Part shown: positions 1 through 6,679 of the stretch, piece by piece | Position numbering within the stretch: the stretch's first letter is position 1 | Layout: each line of letters opens with the position of its first letter | NCBI GenBank assembly: GCA_964541595.1 | Contig: CAZIRO010000079.1 | Coordinates: forward strand, 1-12,382 | Length of the DNA stretch: 12,382 nt | Direction: 5' to 3' | Source of the DNA: CAZIRO01 sp964541595 | Lineage (GTDB): Bacteria; Acidobacteriota; HRBIN11 | Position numbers and translations under genes: made by a program | Notes under the pieces: model-generated | The model's input: the letters and a program-made list of their open reading frames with translations, nothing else | Databases searched by the model: none | Told to the model about the DNA's origin: nothing

Positions 1-1153
1 GATCCTGTACGGCGTTTTGATGCAAAATGTCACGCACAAGTTGTCGCAGTGCCCACAGGTCTTCCCGCAGGCGCAGGGATTGTTCCAATTTTGTACGGTA
101 TTCGGGGAAGAGCGTCCGACCGTCGAGCGTGGGGTCCAGGGGCTGGAGCAGACCCACAATGGCCTGCTGGTATGCGTTGCGCAGGATCCCGTGGGTATTT
201 TCCAGGCGGACGTACAGTGCCGATGCCCGCTGCAATTCCGGGAAATCGAGCATCTCCCGGTGGATGACTTTTTTGATTTCCATTTGCAGGGCAAACATCG
301 TGCTGTCGACGACGTCCTGCCAGTTTGCAGGCCATGTCCGCGCGTGCGTATGACGAACCTGTTGCCAGCGGGCAATCATGCGGCGCAGTTCGGCGTGGAG
401 CAGAATCACGATCATGTATGTCCGCACGAGCCACCCGATCTCTTCCGTCAGTGGCGGAAAATAATTGAGATACCCCAGCCACTGGTACAGTTTTGCGATG
501 CACCAGCGAACGAACGGACGCACAGGTACGGGCAGGTCCGTGCGGCAGCGATCGCGCACGATCGGGTGGGGGATGCGGTCGATCCGCGGAATGAACGGGC
601 GCTGCAGGACTCCGCGTGACAGGGGGTGATGGTGCAGATGGTCCTGAAAGATCCGGCCGAGTACGACAAATGCGGGATACGCGATCCAGGGCGCCTGTCC
701 CATATGAAAGGCCAGTGTGCGGAACTGGCCGATGCCGTCCAGGTAGTGCAGGAGGTGTTCCTCACCGGAAGTTGCCGTCGGGCGTACCGGTTCGATGAGA
801 AACCATCCGATTTCGTCCCGGATCACGTTTTGCAGATATTCGCGAAACTGATGTCGTTCCACGATCTCCGGATTGACCAGGTGAAACATGGCCTGCATGA
901 GACCGTTGAGACCGTAAAAGAACACCCGGATCTCCGGGGCAAAATTCTTGAGATGGAGCGGGATCGTGGCATGTTCCCTGACCGGATGGTATTGCACAAA
1001 GAAGTATACCGCCCCGGCGCGAATCCACATGATGAGCGCCTGCACCCATTCAATGGCCGTTTCTGCACGGTACTGCAACCATCGGGTCCAGGCGGCGGGT
1101 GTGCTGGGCAGGTCCAACCGTGATTCCTGCGCACGGGCCGGCATTGGCTCCAC
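1..1153 (-). CDS. Unrecognised helical protein, 3' end beyond window (partial)
   Basis: The minus strand is open for 384 codons from a GTG at 1153 to the window edge, with no stop. I translated it by hand across the whole stretch. The GTG start is preferred because AGGAAGG, at the end of the STAS gene, lies 9 bases upstream; an in-frame ATG at 1144 is the alternative. The product looks soluble and mostly alpha-helical, rich in Trp, Tyr, Phe, His and Arg, with no signal peptide and no convincing membrane segment. The most hydrophobic stretch is around residues 241-253 (WLVRTYMIVILLH). Residues 171-176 form a histidine cluster (DHLHHH), and residues 285-304 and 355-380 look like charged amphipathic helices. 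It follows the STAS gene by 5 bases, so it is very likely co-translated with it. That makes a partner or effector of the STAS protein possible, but this is inference. I do not recognise the family. Confidence 0.8.
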   Translation of the reverse strand, partial: MEPMPARAQESRLDLPSTPAAWTRWLQYRAETAIEWVQALIMWIRAGAVYFFVQYHPVREHATIPLHLKNFAPEIRVFFYGLNGLMQAMFHLVNPEIVERHQFREYLQNVIRDEIGWFLIEPVRPTATSGEEHLLHYLDGIGQFRTLAFHMGQAPWIAYPAFVVLGRIFQDHLHHHPLSRGVLQRPFIPRIDRIPHPIVRDRCRTDLPVPVRPFVRWCIAKLYQWLGYLNYFPPLTEEIGWLVRTYMIVILLHAELRRMIARWQQVRHTHARTWPANWQDVVDSTMFALQMEIKKVIHREMLDFPELQRASALYVRLENTHGILRNAYQQAIVGLLQPLDPTLDGRTLFPEYRTKLEQSLRLREDLWALRQLVRDILHQNAVQD

Positions 1154-1158
1154 GGGAC

Positions 1159-1503
1159 TTATCCTTCCTGAAAGGCCTGAAGGGCTTCTTGTTCCGTTCC
1201 GTAAACGCGAAACACGGTGATCAGCCGCGTGATCACCAAGAGATCACGTAACTTTTTCGAGAGTGCACACAGCCGCAGGTCCACGTTTCGGTTTTTCGCC
1301 GTGGTGTATGCGGCCACGAGTTCTCCGATCCCGGCACTGTCGATAAACGATACGCCGTTCAAATGAAGCAAGATTTTACATGCGCCCTGATCGATGGCTT
1401 CCAGAATACGGTTGCGTAACTGGATATCGCCCTCACCGAGCGTCACACGACCGTGCACTTCCAGGATGGTCACATCACCGGCGTGACGTTCCTCTATCTT
1501 CAT
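1159..1503 (-). CDS. STAS-domain protein, anti-sigma factor antagonist type
   Basis: A 114-residue single STAS domain, the usual size of SpoIIAA/RsbV-type antagonists. These bind an anti-sigma kinase in the cytoplasm and are switched off by phosphorylation of one serine. The hallmark loop is present at residues 53-61 (FIDSAGIGE), so Ser56 is the predicted phospho-acceptor. The preceding strand ILLHLNGVS and the C-terminal helix (EQEALQAF) also fit the fold. The start is well fixed: AAGGAGG sits 6 bases before the ATG at 1503, although the open frame extends further upstream inside the neighbouring gene. The start lies within the 3' end of the lytic transglycosylase gene (29-base overlap), which suggests translational coupling. 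No kinase, phosphatase or sigma factor is visible nearby, so its partner is elsewhere or is the unknown protein downstream. The family assignment is secure; the regulatory target is unknown. Confidence 0.9.
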   Translation of the reverse strand: MKIEERHAGDVTILEVHGRVTLGEGDIQLRNRILEAIDQGACKILLHLNGVSFIDSAGIGELVAAYTTAKNRNVDLRLCALSKKLRDLLVITRLITVFRVYGTEQEALQAFQEG

Positions 1504-3352
1504 GCAACGCCTCCTTGGGAGGAATATGGATTTCGTCACCTGGATAAATTCGGGCGCTTGCGCGCATTCCGTTGTATTGGAGCAGTTTCTCCAGGGGCAC
1601 GCCGTATCGTCGCGCGATCGAATACAACGTATCCCCCCGTCGTACACGGTGCACGCGCGGTTGGGCCGTTGCGCCCCTCTGGCGGGCATCCGAGCGGACG
1701 GAGGACGGATGGGGCACACGAATGCGCTGTCCGATGCGCAACCGGCGAGGGGAGATTCCGGGGTTCAAGCGGAGTAACCGGGAAACGCTCGTACGATACC
1801 GGCGTGCGATCGCATACAGGGTATCTCCCGGCTGGATGCGGTATGTCGTCGTCGGACCGATCGAGCCGGATCTGCGCATGCGGGACGCCGTACGTGCGTA
1901 CCGGACGGTTCGACCTCCGGGGGGAATACGAATGATCTGACCGGGATAGAGGATCGTGCGGAGCGAGATACCGTTCCATGCAGCCAGCGCCCGCACGGAA
2001 ACCCCGAACCGTCGGGCGATGCGGGACAACGTATCCCCGCGCCGGATGCGGTACACACGCACGGCACGCCAGGTGCGGTCCCGGGGCAACTGCGCCAGGA
2101 CACGGACCACCTGCGGCACATGGTCTCGCGGGACTTTTAAATAATAGGTCACACCCGGCGGGATGTACCGATAACGCAGGCTGCTGTTCAGGAACTCCAG
2201 TGTGGCATAATCGATGCCCGCATGTTGCGCGATCGTCTTCAGATGCAGGCCACCGACGACGGGGATCTCTTCCCATTCCAGCGGGGGGTCGTTCGGAATG
2301 GTAAACCCGAAATGCGCCGGGTTTTTAACGATGAGCAGCGCTGCGATAAACGCCGGAACGTAATTTCGGGTTTCGCGAGGAATGAGTCCCCGTTTGCGCA
2401 ATACCCAGAAGTCGCGAACACCGGCCCTGCGAATGGCCCATTCGATACGACGTTCTCCCACGTTGTATGCCGCCAGCGCGAGCCACCAGTCGCCAAACAT
2501 GGCGTACAGGTCTTTGAGATAGGCAATGGCTGCCTTGCCACTCAACACGATGTCGGACCGTTCATCGAGCCAGGTGTTGATCGTTAAACCGTACCGGCGC
2601 GCGGTTCCGGCGATGAATTGCCACACACCTTTGGCGTGCGAGCGAGAATACGCACGGGGGTTGAAACCGCTTTCGATCAGCGCAAGGTAGGCCAGATCCT
2701 GGGGTAAACCAGCTTCCGCGAACATCCGCCGGTAGATCGGAATCAGCCGGGGCATCCGTCGCAATCCGCGTTCGAACTCCTCACGGCGCACGGTTTGAAA
2801 CGCCTTGATCATCTCGACGACGGCGGCATTGATGACGATCGGCAGATCATACCGCCGTTCGCGGGATTCGCGTTCGGCCCATGCCTGAATGGTCGATACT
2901 TCCTCACCCGAAACAAGGATCGATACCTCACTGAACTGGTCAATGAGCGCGGGATCGTACGCCTCACCGAGCACCTCTCCCTGTTGCTGCAGATCGCGTT
3001 CGACCGAGATTGTGGTCTGCATCACATCCGTCAGCAGGGCCTGCGCAGCGTCATACTGAGGATCGTCCGGAGGAATCTGCAGAAGGAGCCATGCGGCGTG
3101 GTCAAACTGCGTGCGGGCCTGTGTATAGTCGTTGCGTTCCAGGGCCGCCTGACCGGCACGATAGGCGGCCATCGCGCGGCGCAGGATTTCGGAACTCTCC
3201 ATTGGTCGGGCGGACGCTTCACGTGCGGGCGGCGTGGGTTGGGTGCGTGGCCGGGAGGGTGCGCATGCGGTCGATATGCCAATGCATACACAGGCCATCA
3301 GTACCATCCCTCGCCGGCCGATCCCTTGACCCCTTCGCCGTTGCGCGTACAC
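1475..3352 (-). CDS. LysM-containing lytic transglycosylase (MltD-like), probable lipoprotein
   Basis: A 625-residue peptidoglycan-cleaving enzyme of the SLT/MltD type. It would cut the MurNAc-GlcNAc bond to a 1,6-anhydro product in the periplasm. An Arg-rich N-terminus and a short hydrophobic run end in ISTAC, so Cys30 may be lipidated; the Ser at -3 makes the lipobox imperfect. Residues 50-125 look like paired helices. The SLT domain spans about 200-330, with catalytic Glu227 in ALIESGFNPRAYS, then GVWQFI and AAYNVGE. A degenerate LysM-like segment (about 362-408) is followed by three clear LysM domains at 431-477, 503-547 and 567-611, each with an RxGDTL core and a final R/H-I-P/V-P strand. 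The GTG start at 3352 has AAGGAG ten bases upstream; that site overlaps the trpS stop codon, and the spacer is 14 bases. The role is wall remodelling. Co-transcription with trpS and a STAS gene is unusual and unexplained. Confidence 0.93.
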   Translation of the reverse strand: MYAQRRRGQGIGRRGMVLMACVCIGISTACAPSRPRTQPTPPAREASARPMESSEILRRAMAAYRAGQAALERNDYTQARTQFDHAAWLLLQIPPDDPQYDAAQALLTDVMQTTISVERDLQQQGEVLGEAYDPALIDQFSEVSILVSGEEVSTIQAWAERESRERRYDLPIVINAAVVEMIKAFQTVRREEFERGLRRMPRLIPIYRRMFAEAGLPQDLAYLALIESGFNPRAYSRSHAKGVWQFIAGTARRYGLTINTWLDERSDIVLSGKAAIAYLKDLYAMFGDWWLALAAYNVGERRIEWAIRRAGVRDFWVLRKRGLIPRETRNYVPAFIAALLIVKNPAHFGFTIPNDPPLEWEEIPVVGGLHLKTIAQHAGIDYATLEFLNSSLRYRYIPPGVTYYLKVPRDHVPQVVRVLAQLPRDRTWRAVRVYRIRRGDTLSRIARRFGVSVRALAAWNGISLRTILYPGQIIRIPPGGRTVRYARTASRMRRSGSIGPTTTYRIQPGDTLYAIARRYRTSVSRLLRLNPGISPRRLRIGQRIRVPHPSSVRSDARQRGATAQPRVHRVRRGDTLYSIARRYGVPLEKLLQYNGMRASARIYPGDEIHIPPKEALHEDRGTSRR

Positions 3353-3366
3353 CCTCCCCTTTCTCC

Positions 3367-4428
3367 TTATGGCGTCTCGTCGGTGGATCCGTCCGCAGAT
3401 ACGGAAGACACGGACGCCGTGGGTTCGGACGGTTCCGATGGCGGAATCAACCCGATGGCCGCCCGGACTTCAGCCATCGTCCGGGCAGCGACCTGCCGTG
3501 CTTTGCGGGCGCCTGTATACACCACGTCCATCAGCGCGTCCCGATGCGTTTCCCAGAACTGTCGCCGTTCCTGGAAGGGATCGAGGACCTTGCGCAGATT
3601 GCGAAACAGGATCTGTTTGCAGTCAATACAACCGATGCCGGCTCGCCGACATTCCACATTGACCGTGGCGATATCCTCCTCCGGGGAAAAGGCTTTGTGC
3701 AGATCGAATACCGGACAGACTTCCGGATTGCCCGGATCGGTGCGCCGGACGCGTGCGGGGTCGGTCACCATGGGGCGCAGTTTTTCCCAGATGACGTCCG
3801 GGGGATCGCTGAGATAGATCGCGTTGTTGAAACTCTTACTCATCTTGCGGCCGTCGGTCCCCGGAATACGCGGTGCGGGGGTCAGTTTCGCCTGCGGTTC
3901 GGGGAAAACGGGTCGATACAGATGGTTGAACCGTCGAACGATCTCGCGCGCGAGTTCGATATGGGGTAACTGGTCCTCGCCGACCGGAACGACTTCCGCC
4001 TTGTACAGAATGATGTCGGCTGTCTGGAGGAGCGGGTATCCGAGAAATCCGTACGTGTTCAGATCCTTTTCCACGAGTTGCTGTTTCATTTCCTTATACG
4101 TGGGCACCCGCTCCAGCCAGGGCAGCGGCACGATCATGGAAAGCGTCAGATGGAGTTCGGCATGCTGGGGCACGTGCGACTGAATGAATACCACGGACCG
4201 TTCCGGATCGATACCGGCAGCCAGCCAGTCCATCAGGATCTCCGGAATGGATTCCCGTACGACCGCTGGCGAGGCATATTCGGATGTCAATGCATGGTAG
4301 TCCACGATGACATAGAAACATTCATACGTATCCTGCAAGCGAACCCAGTTGGTGAGCGCGCCACTCCAGTGGCCCAGGTGCAGTTTTCCAGTAGGTCGCA
4401 TACCGCTGAGGACGCGTTGTGTACGCAT
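3367..4428 (-). CDS. trpS: Tryptophanyl-tRNA synthetase, iron-sulfur type
   Basis: A 353-residue class I synthetase that charges tRNA-Trp in the cytoplasm. The HIGH-type motif is at residues 14-20 (GKLHLGH) and the KMSKS loop at 194-200 (RKMSKSF). The family signatures QTADII and PVGEDQ (135-153) are intact. The C-terminal half has four cysteines, Cys238, Cys260, Cys267 and Cys270, spaced C-x21-C-x6-C-x2-C. This closely matches the C-x22-C-x6-C-x2-C ligand set of the 4Fe-4S TrpRS of Thermotoga maritima, so a cluster near the anticodon-binding region is predicted. The last ~25 residues are a Ser/Pro/Glu-rich tail that is probably disordered. The ATG start has only a weak upstream G-run as ribosome site, but it coincides with the start of homology. 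It is the first gene of the left operon, directly behind a promoter. Confidence 0.97.
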   Translation of the reverse strand: MRTQRVLSGMRPTGKLHLGHWSGALTNWVRLQDTYECFYVIVDYHALTSEYASPAVVRESIPEILMDWLAAGIDPERSVVFIQSHVPQHAELHLTLSMIVPLPWLERVPTYKEMKQQLVEKDLNTYGFLGYPLLQTADIILYKAEVVPVGEDQLPHIELAREIVRRFNHLYRPVFPEPQAKLTPAPRIPGTDGRKMSKSFNNAIYLSDPPDVIWEKLRPMVTDPARVRRTDPGNPEVCPVFDLHKAFSPEEDIATVNVECRRAGIGCIDCKQILFRNLRKVLDPFQERRQFWETHRDALMDVVYTGARKARQVAARTMAEVRAAIGLIPPSEPSEPTASVSSVSADGSTDETP

Positions 4429-4478
4429 TGGAACAACCCCGCGGATGGATACGCGTGTGCAATACCGGTACGGGATTC

Positions 4479-4507
4479 ATTATATGGGTCTTCCCCGTGA
4501 AGGGCAA
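4479..4507 (-). promoter_or_regulatory. Sigma-70-type promoter of the trpS operon
   Basis: On the minus strand, TTGCCC (4507-4502) is followed after 17 bases by a perfect TATAAT (4484-4479). Transcription would begin near 4472, leaving a leader of about 44 bases before trpS. That leader is too short for a T-box. I see no other promoter as good between here and the left edge, so it probably drives all four genes. Confidence 0.7.
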
Positions 4508-4518
4508 CGTGCGGAGGA

Positions 4519-4702
4519 TTCCGGGATGGCGATTTTTCCATGTTTGCATCGCGGGAACGGCGACTTCTCGCATTTGTCGAAACGCTCTCTCGCACGCTGC
4601 CGCGTGTGACTCCTGCAGACATCGAACAGTTGCGCCAGAACGGGTGGAACGGTCGGGCGATATCGCAGATCGTCACCGTTTGTCAACCGCATGATGATCT
4701 GA
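4519..4702 (+). pseudogene. Decayed C-terminal fragment resembling an AhpD-like peroxidase
   Basis: The plus strand encodes about 50 residues including RERRLLAFVETLSR, then VTPADIEQLRQNGW and AISQIV. By memory this closely resembles the C-terminal part of uncharacterised peroxidase-related (AhpD/carboxymuconolactone-decarboxylase-like) proteins: a 'RERALL.. A.KLT' helix, 'VT.ADV..LR.AG' and then 'FNFVNR'. After QIV the reading frame moves by one base; the shifted frame reads SPFVNRMMI and stops at 4700-4702, which restores the expected FVNR motif. The N-terminal part with the CxxxxxH redox motif is absent. The open frame reaches upstream only to a TGA at 4498, and no ribosome site precedes the ATG at 4540 at a usable distance. 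I read it as a 5'-truncated, frameshifted remnant next to the trpS promoter. An alternative is a short expressed peptide starting at 4540, which I think less likely. Confidence 0.45.
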
Positions 4703-4744
4703 GATCGGGACAGGCAATGGAACATGCGCACCACCGGATCCACC

Positions 4745-4873
4745 GGTCTCCGGTCCCGGGTGTCGGGTGTCAGGTGTCGGGTCTCCGGTCCCAGGTCCCA
4801 GGTGTCGGGTGTCAGGTATGCAGGTGCCAGGTGTCCGGGACGGGAGACGGAAGACGGAAGACAGGGGACGGGG
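4745..4873 (+). repeat. Degenerate heptanucleotide tandem array, about 18 units
   Basis: Thirteen consecutive units of the form GGTSYCN (such as GGTGTCG, GGTGTCA, GGTCTCC, GGTCCCA) run from 4745 to 4836. All are 7 bases except one 8-base unit at 4815-4822. Five units of a second type, RRGACRG, follow at 4837-4871 in the same 7-base phase. Variation is confined to certain positions of each unit. Seven is not a multiple of three, so long open frames through here on both strands are by-products with a 7-residue periodicity and are not genes. The G-rich strand has a GG doublet in nearly every unit. No protein-coding or CRISPR-like organisation is visible. Confidence 0.9.
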
Positions 4874-4921
4874 CATCGCATGGGCGGACGATGTGTGATT
4901 TCCCCGCGGCATCGCTCCTGG

Positions 4922-4953
4922 TAAAATGGGTACTTCTATCCGGCGTCTGGAGG
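4922..4953 (+). promoter_or_regulatory. Extended -10 and ribosome site of the small plus-strand gene
   Basis: TGGTAAAAT contains an extended -10 element (TG-N-TAAAAT, hexamer at 4922-4927) with no good -35. A transcript from about 4934 would carry GGAGG at 4949-4953, inside GGAGGTGGAG, ahead of the ATG at 4965. This supports 4965 over the ATG at 4926, which overlaps the -10 and has no ribosome site. Confidence 0.5.
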
Positions 4954-4964
4954 TGGAGTATCTG

Positions 4965-5303
4965 ATGCGGCGGTTTGGGGGGACACCGGAAGAGGCGCTG
5001 CCCCATATTCTGGAACGTCTCCGGGAGGCTGTGGAATCCCGTTCGGTCCAGGGGTTTTACATCGCGCGAACCGGCGATTACACGGCAGAACTCGTACGCC
5101 GCATGCGAGAATGGCAACCGCCGCCCACTGAACTCCTGGTCCTGTACGAGACTGCATCCGATGACCATGCCCGACAGGTGGAAGAAGAGTTGATCCGCGT
5201 GTTCGGAAACCACCCGAAATGTCGTAACGGCCAGTTGGGTGCAGGTGCGCCGTCGCCTTCGGGTATCCAGTACGTCGTGGCGTTGTTGTGGTCTGCAGAC
5301 TGA
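4965..5303 (+). CDS. Small protein, possibly GIY-YIG-like
   Basis: A 112-residue protein on the opposite strand to everything else. The ATG at 4965 is chosen because GGAGGTGGAG lies 6 bases before it; an in-frame ATG at 4926 would add 13 residues. Residues 10-27 form a helix. Residues 30-38 (GFYIARTGD) then resemble the second strand of a GIY-YIG domain (YIG.T.D). A helix containing VRRMREW, a strand LLVLYET, a helix with VEEELIRVF (72-80), and HPKCRNGQLGAG (83-94) ending in a strand IQYVVALLW (101-109) complete the picture. The Glu in EEEL and the Asn in CRNG would be the conserved acidic and Asn positions of that fold. The first GIY strand is missing and the catalytic Tyr/Arg set is incomplete, so nuclease activity is doubtful. 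It has its own promoter and ends 38 bases from the convergent permease gene. The gene itself is likely; its function is unknown. Confidence 0.72.
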   Translation: MRRFGGTPEEALPHILERLREAVESRSVQGFYIARTGDYTAELVRRMREWQPPPTELLVLYETASDDHARQVEEELIRVFGNHPKCRNGQLGAGAPSPSGIQYVVALLWSAD

Positions 5304-5341
5304 CCGTCCCGGCGGGCGACTGCATGTCTCCGCTCTGCCGA

Positions 5342-6625
5342 TCAGGTACTGCGGATCACCCACCAGATCTGGCGCCAGGATGGACGCCCGGAGTACAGTA
5401 ACAGGCCGAATCGAAAGATCTTCGCCGACACACGTATGGCAATCACGGTCCAGACGATCGACCACAACAGCCACGCCAGCGCCGCGACCGTGGAGATGTA
5501 CTGCCCGGCATACAGGGCGGTGGCAATGTCCGGTGTGGTCAACGGAAACAGCAGTCCGAGTATAATCAGCGGATGGTCCGGTTGTTGCAAAATGGCCTGC
5601 AGCAACATGATCGGCAGGATCATGATCATGACGATGGGCCCGATCACATACTGGGCGTCTCGATAATCCCGTCCGAGACTGGTGGCACCCACAATGAGCG
5701 TGACAAATAGGACCATTTTGATCACGCCGAACAGGATGAGAATCCCCAGCCAGATCGGCCAGGCGGTCGGCAGATCCAGCACGTTGCGGATCACCCCCCA
5801 GGCCATGCGTACCGGTTGCCAGAGATGTGCGCTGTGCAGATAGGCAACAATACCGATACCGGCGAGTACGAACCAGATCGCCATTTGTGTGAGTGTGGCT
5901 GATATGCCCGTCAGGATCTTGGCGGTCATGATCTGGGTGTGGCGCGCGGTCGAGAGCAAGATCTCGTACAGCCGGTTCTCCTTTTCTGCAGAGATCTCGT
6001 ATGAGGCGATCGATCCGGCGAGTACCGTGGGATAAAAAAAGATGAACGTCAGGATCATGGGAACGGCATACCCCTTCCATCGTGGTGCGGCCCGGCCGGC
6101 ATGCACACGCTGCCACTCCACGGAAACCCTGCGCATGGCCACATCGATCGCATCTTCCGGTACCCCGGCACGGCGCAATACCAGGAATGTGCGCATGGAC
6201 TGCAACGTGCGGTTCAATGCGCGCTGCACCCAATCGGCGTCCTTACCGGGCCGGGCGTACACACGGAACCGCAGGGGTGCGCCATCCGTCTTTGAGCGTG
6301 CGGCCACGGTGATCAGCAGATCGATTTCTCCCCGGCGCAGTGCCCGCCACATGTGTGCCTGCGTATCGTACAGTTGCACGTGAACGGGAAATGTCCGTTC
6401 TTCCCGGACTGCATGGCGTAACGCCTCCACTCCCGTGTTGCCGAGTTTTGGGTCCAGACCCACACGCAGCGGTTTTCCAGGACGCACACTGCGTAGCGTG
6501 GCCGCCACATTGATCAGGAAGATAACCCCCAGTACCAGGGGGACCATCAGCGTCGAGAGCCAGAACCACCGGTTGCGCAGGATCTGGCGGTATCCGAATG
6601 TCCACATCACGCGAATGCTTTCCAT
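5342..6625 (-). CDS. ABC-2 type exporter permease (NatB-like)
   Basis: A 427-residue membrane protein of the ABC2/NatB class and the partner of the ATPase encoded just upstream. It has an N-terminal cytoplasmic stretch and a first membrane segment at about 22-41. A large extracytoplasmic domain follows (about 45-180). The C-terminal bundle has segments near 186-206, 240-262, 293-314, 327-347, 352-367 and 380-398. The loop SYEISAEKENRLYEILLST (208-226) matches the 'EKE..r.lEiLLs' coupling region between segments in this family. The start at 6625 is preferred because GAGAGG lies 7 bases upstream; ATG 6643 would add six residues but lies inside a repeat. It is the last gene of the purF operon and converges on the small plus-strand gene, and I see no strong terminator between them. 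The substrate is unknown; NatAB-type pumps include sodium exporters but the class is broad. Confidence 0.93.
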   Translation of the reverse strand: MESIRVMWTFGYRQILRNRWFWLSTLMVPLVLGVIFLINVAATLRSVRPGKPLRVGLDPKLGNTGVEALRHAVREERTFPVHVQLYDTQAHMWRALRRGEIDLLITVAARSKTDGAPLRFRVYARPGKDADWVQRALNRTLQSMRTFLVLRRAGVPEDAIDVAMRRVSVEWQRVHAGRAAPRWKGYAVPMILTFIFFYPTVLAGSIASYEISAEKENRLYEILLSTARHTQIMTAKILTGISATLTQMAIWFVLAGIGIVAYLHSAHLWQPVRMAWGVIRNVLDLPTAWPIWLGILILFGVIKMVLFVTLIVGATSLGRDYRDAQYVIGPIVMIMILPIMLLQAILQQPDHPLIILGLLFPLTTPDIATALYAGQYISTVAALAWLLWSIVWTVIAIRVSAKIFRFGLLLYSGRPSWRQIWWVIRST

Positions 6626-6640
6626 GGCTGTGCCTCTCGA

Positions 6641-6679
6641 CATTCGCAATTCGCCATCCGGAATTCGAAATCTCTTCAC
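6641..6679 (-). repeat. Short intercistronic repeat, copy A (between ABC ATPase and permease)
   Basis: Beginning at the TGA of the ATPase gene, the minus strand reads GTGAAGAGAT, then TTCGAATTCCGG, then GGCGAATTGCGAA. The last two segments can pair (TTCGAATTC with GAATTGCGAA, one base bulged). The segment is markedly more AT-rich than its surroundings and related to the spacer after purN. Confidence 0.55.

Noticed and set aside
17..1123. Plus-strand open frames of 200 and 165 codons opposite the unknown gene
   Set aside because: They are antisense to one uninterrupted minus-strand frame that has a ribosome site and operon spacing. Their composition looks like a reverse-strand shadow.
2795..3969. 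Plus-strand frames of 340 and 319 codons
   Set aside because: They are antisense to the transglycosylase and trpS genes, both of which have intact catalytic motifs on the minus strand.
4429..4478. T-box or other riboswitch leader for trpS
   Set aside because: The predicted leader is only about 44 bases, too short for a T-box, and no T-box sequence is seen.
4745..4873. CRISPR array
   Set aside because: Units are 7 bases, contiguous and variable, with no spacers and no cas genes nearby.
4540..4965. 141-codon plus-strand frame starting in the peroxidase-like remnant
   Set aside because: Only the first ~50 codons look protein-like. The rest is translated heptamer array, giving a repeating GxxSQV-type peptide, and no good ribosome site precedes it.
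5304..5341. Bidirectional terminator between the convergent genes
   Set aside because: Only short imperfect pairings (TGCAG/CTGCA) and no T-run on either strand.
4812..6233. 473-codon minus-strand frame
   Set aside because: It runs in the wrong frame through the ABC permease gene, across the small plus-strand gene and into the heptamer array. It has no coherent domains and an odd composition.
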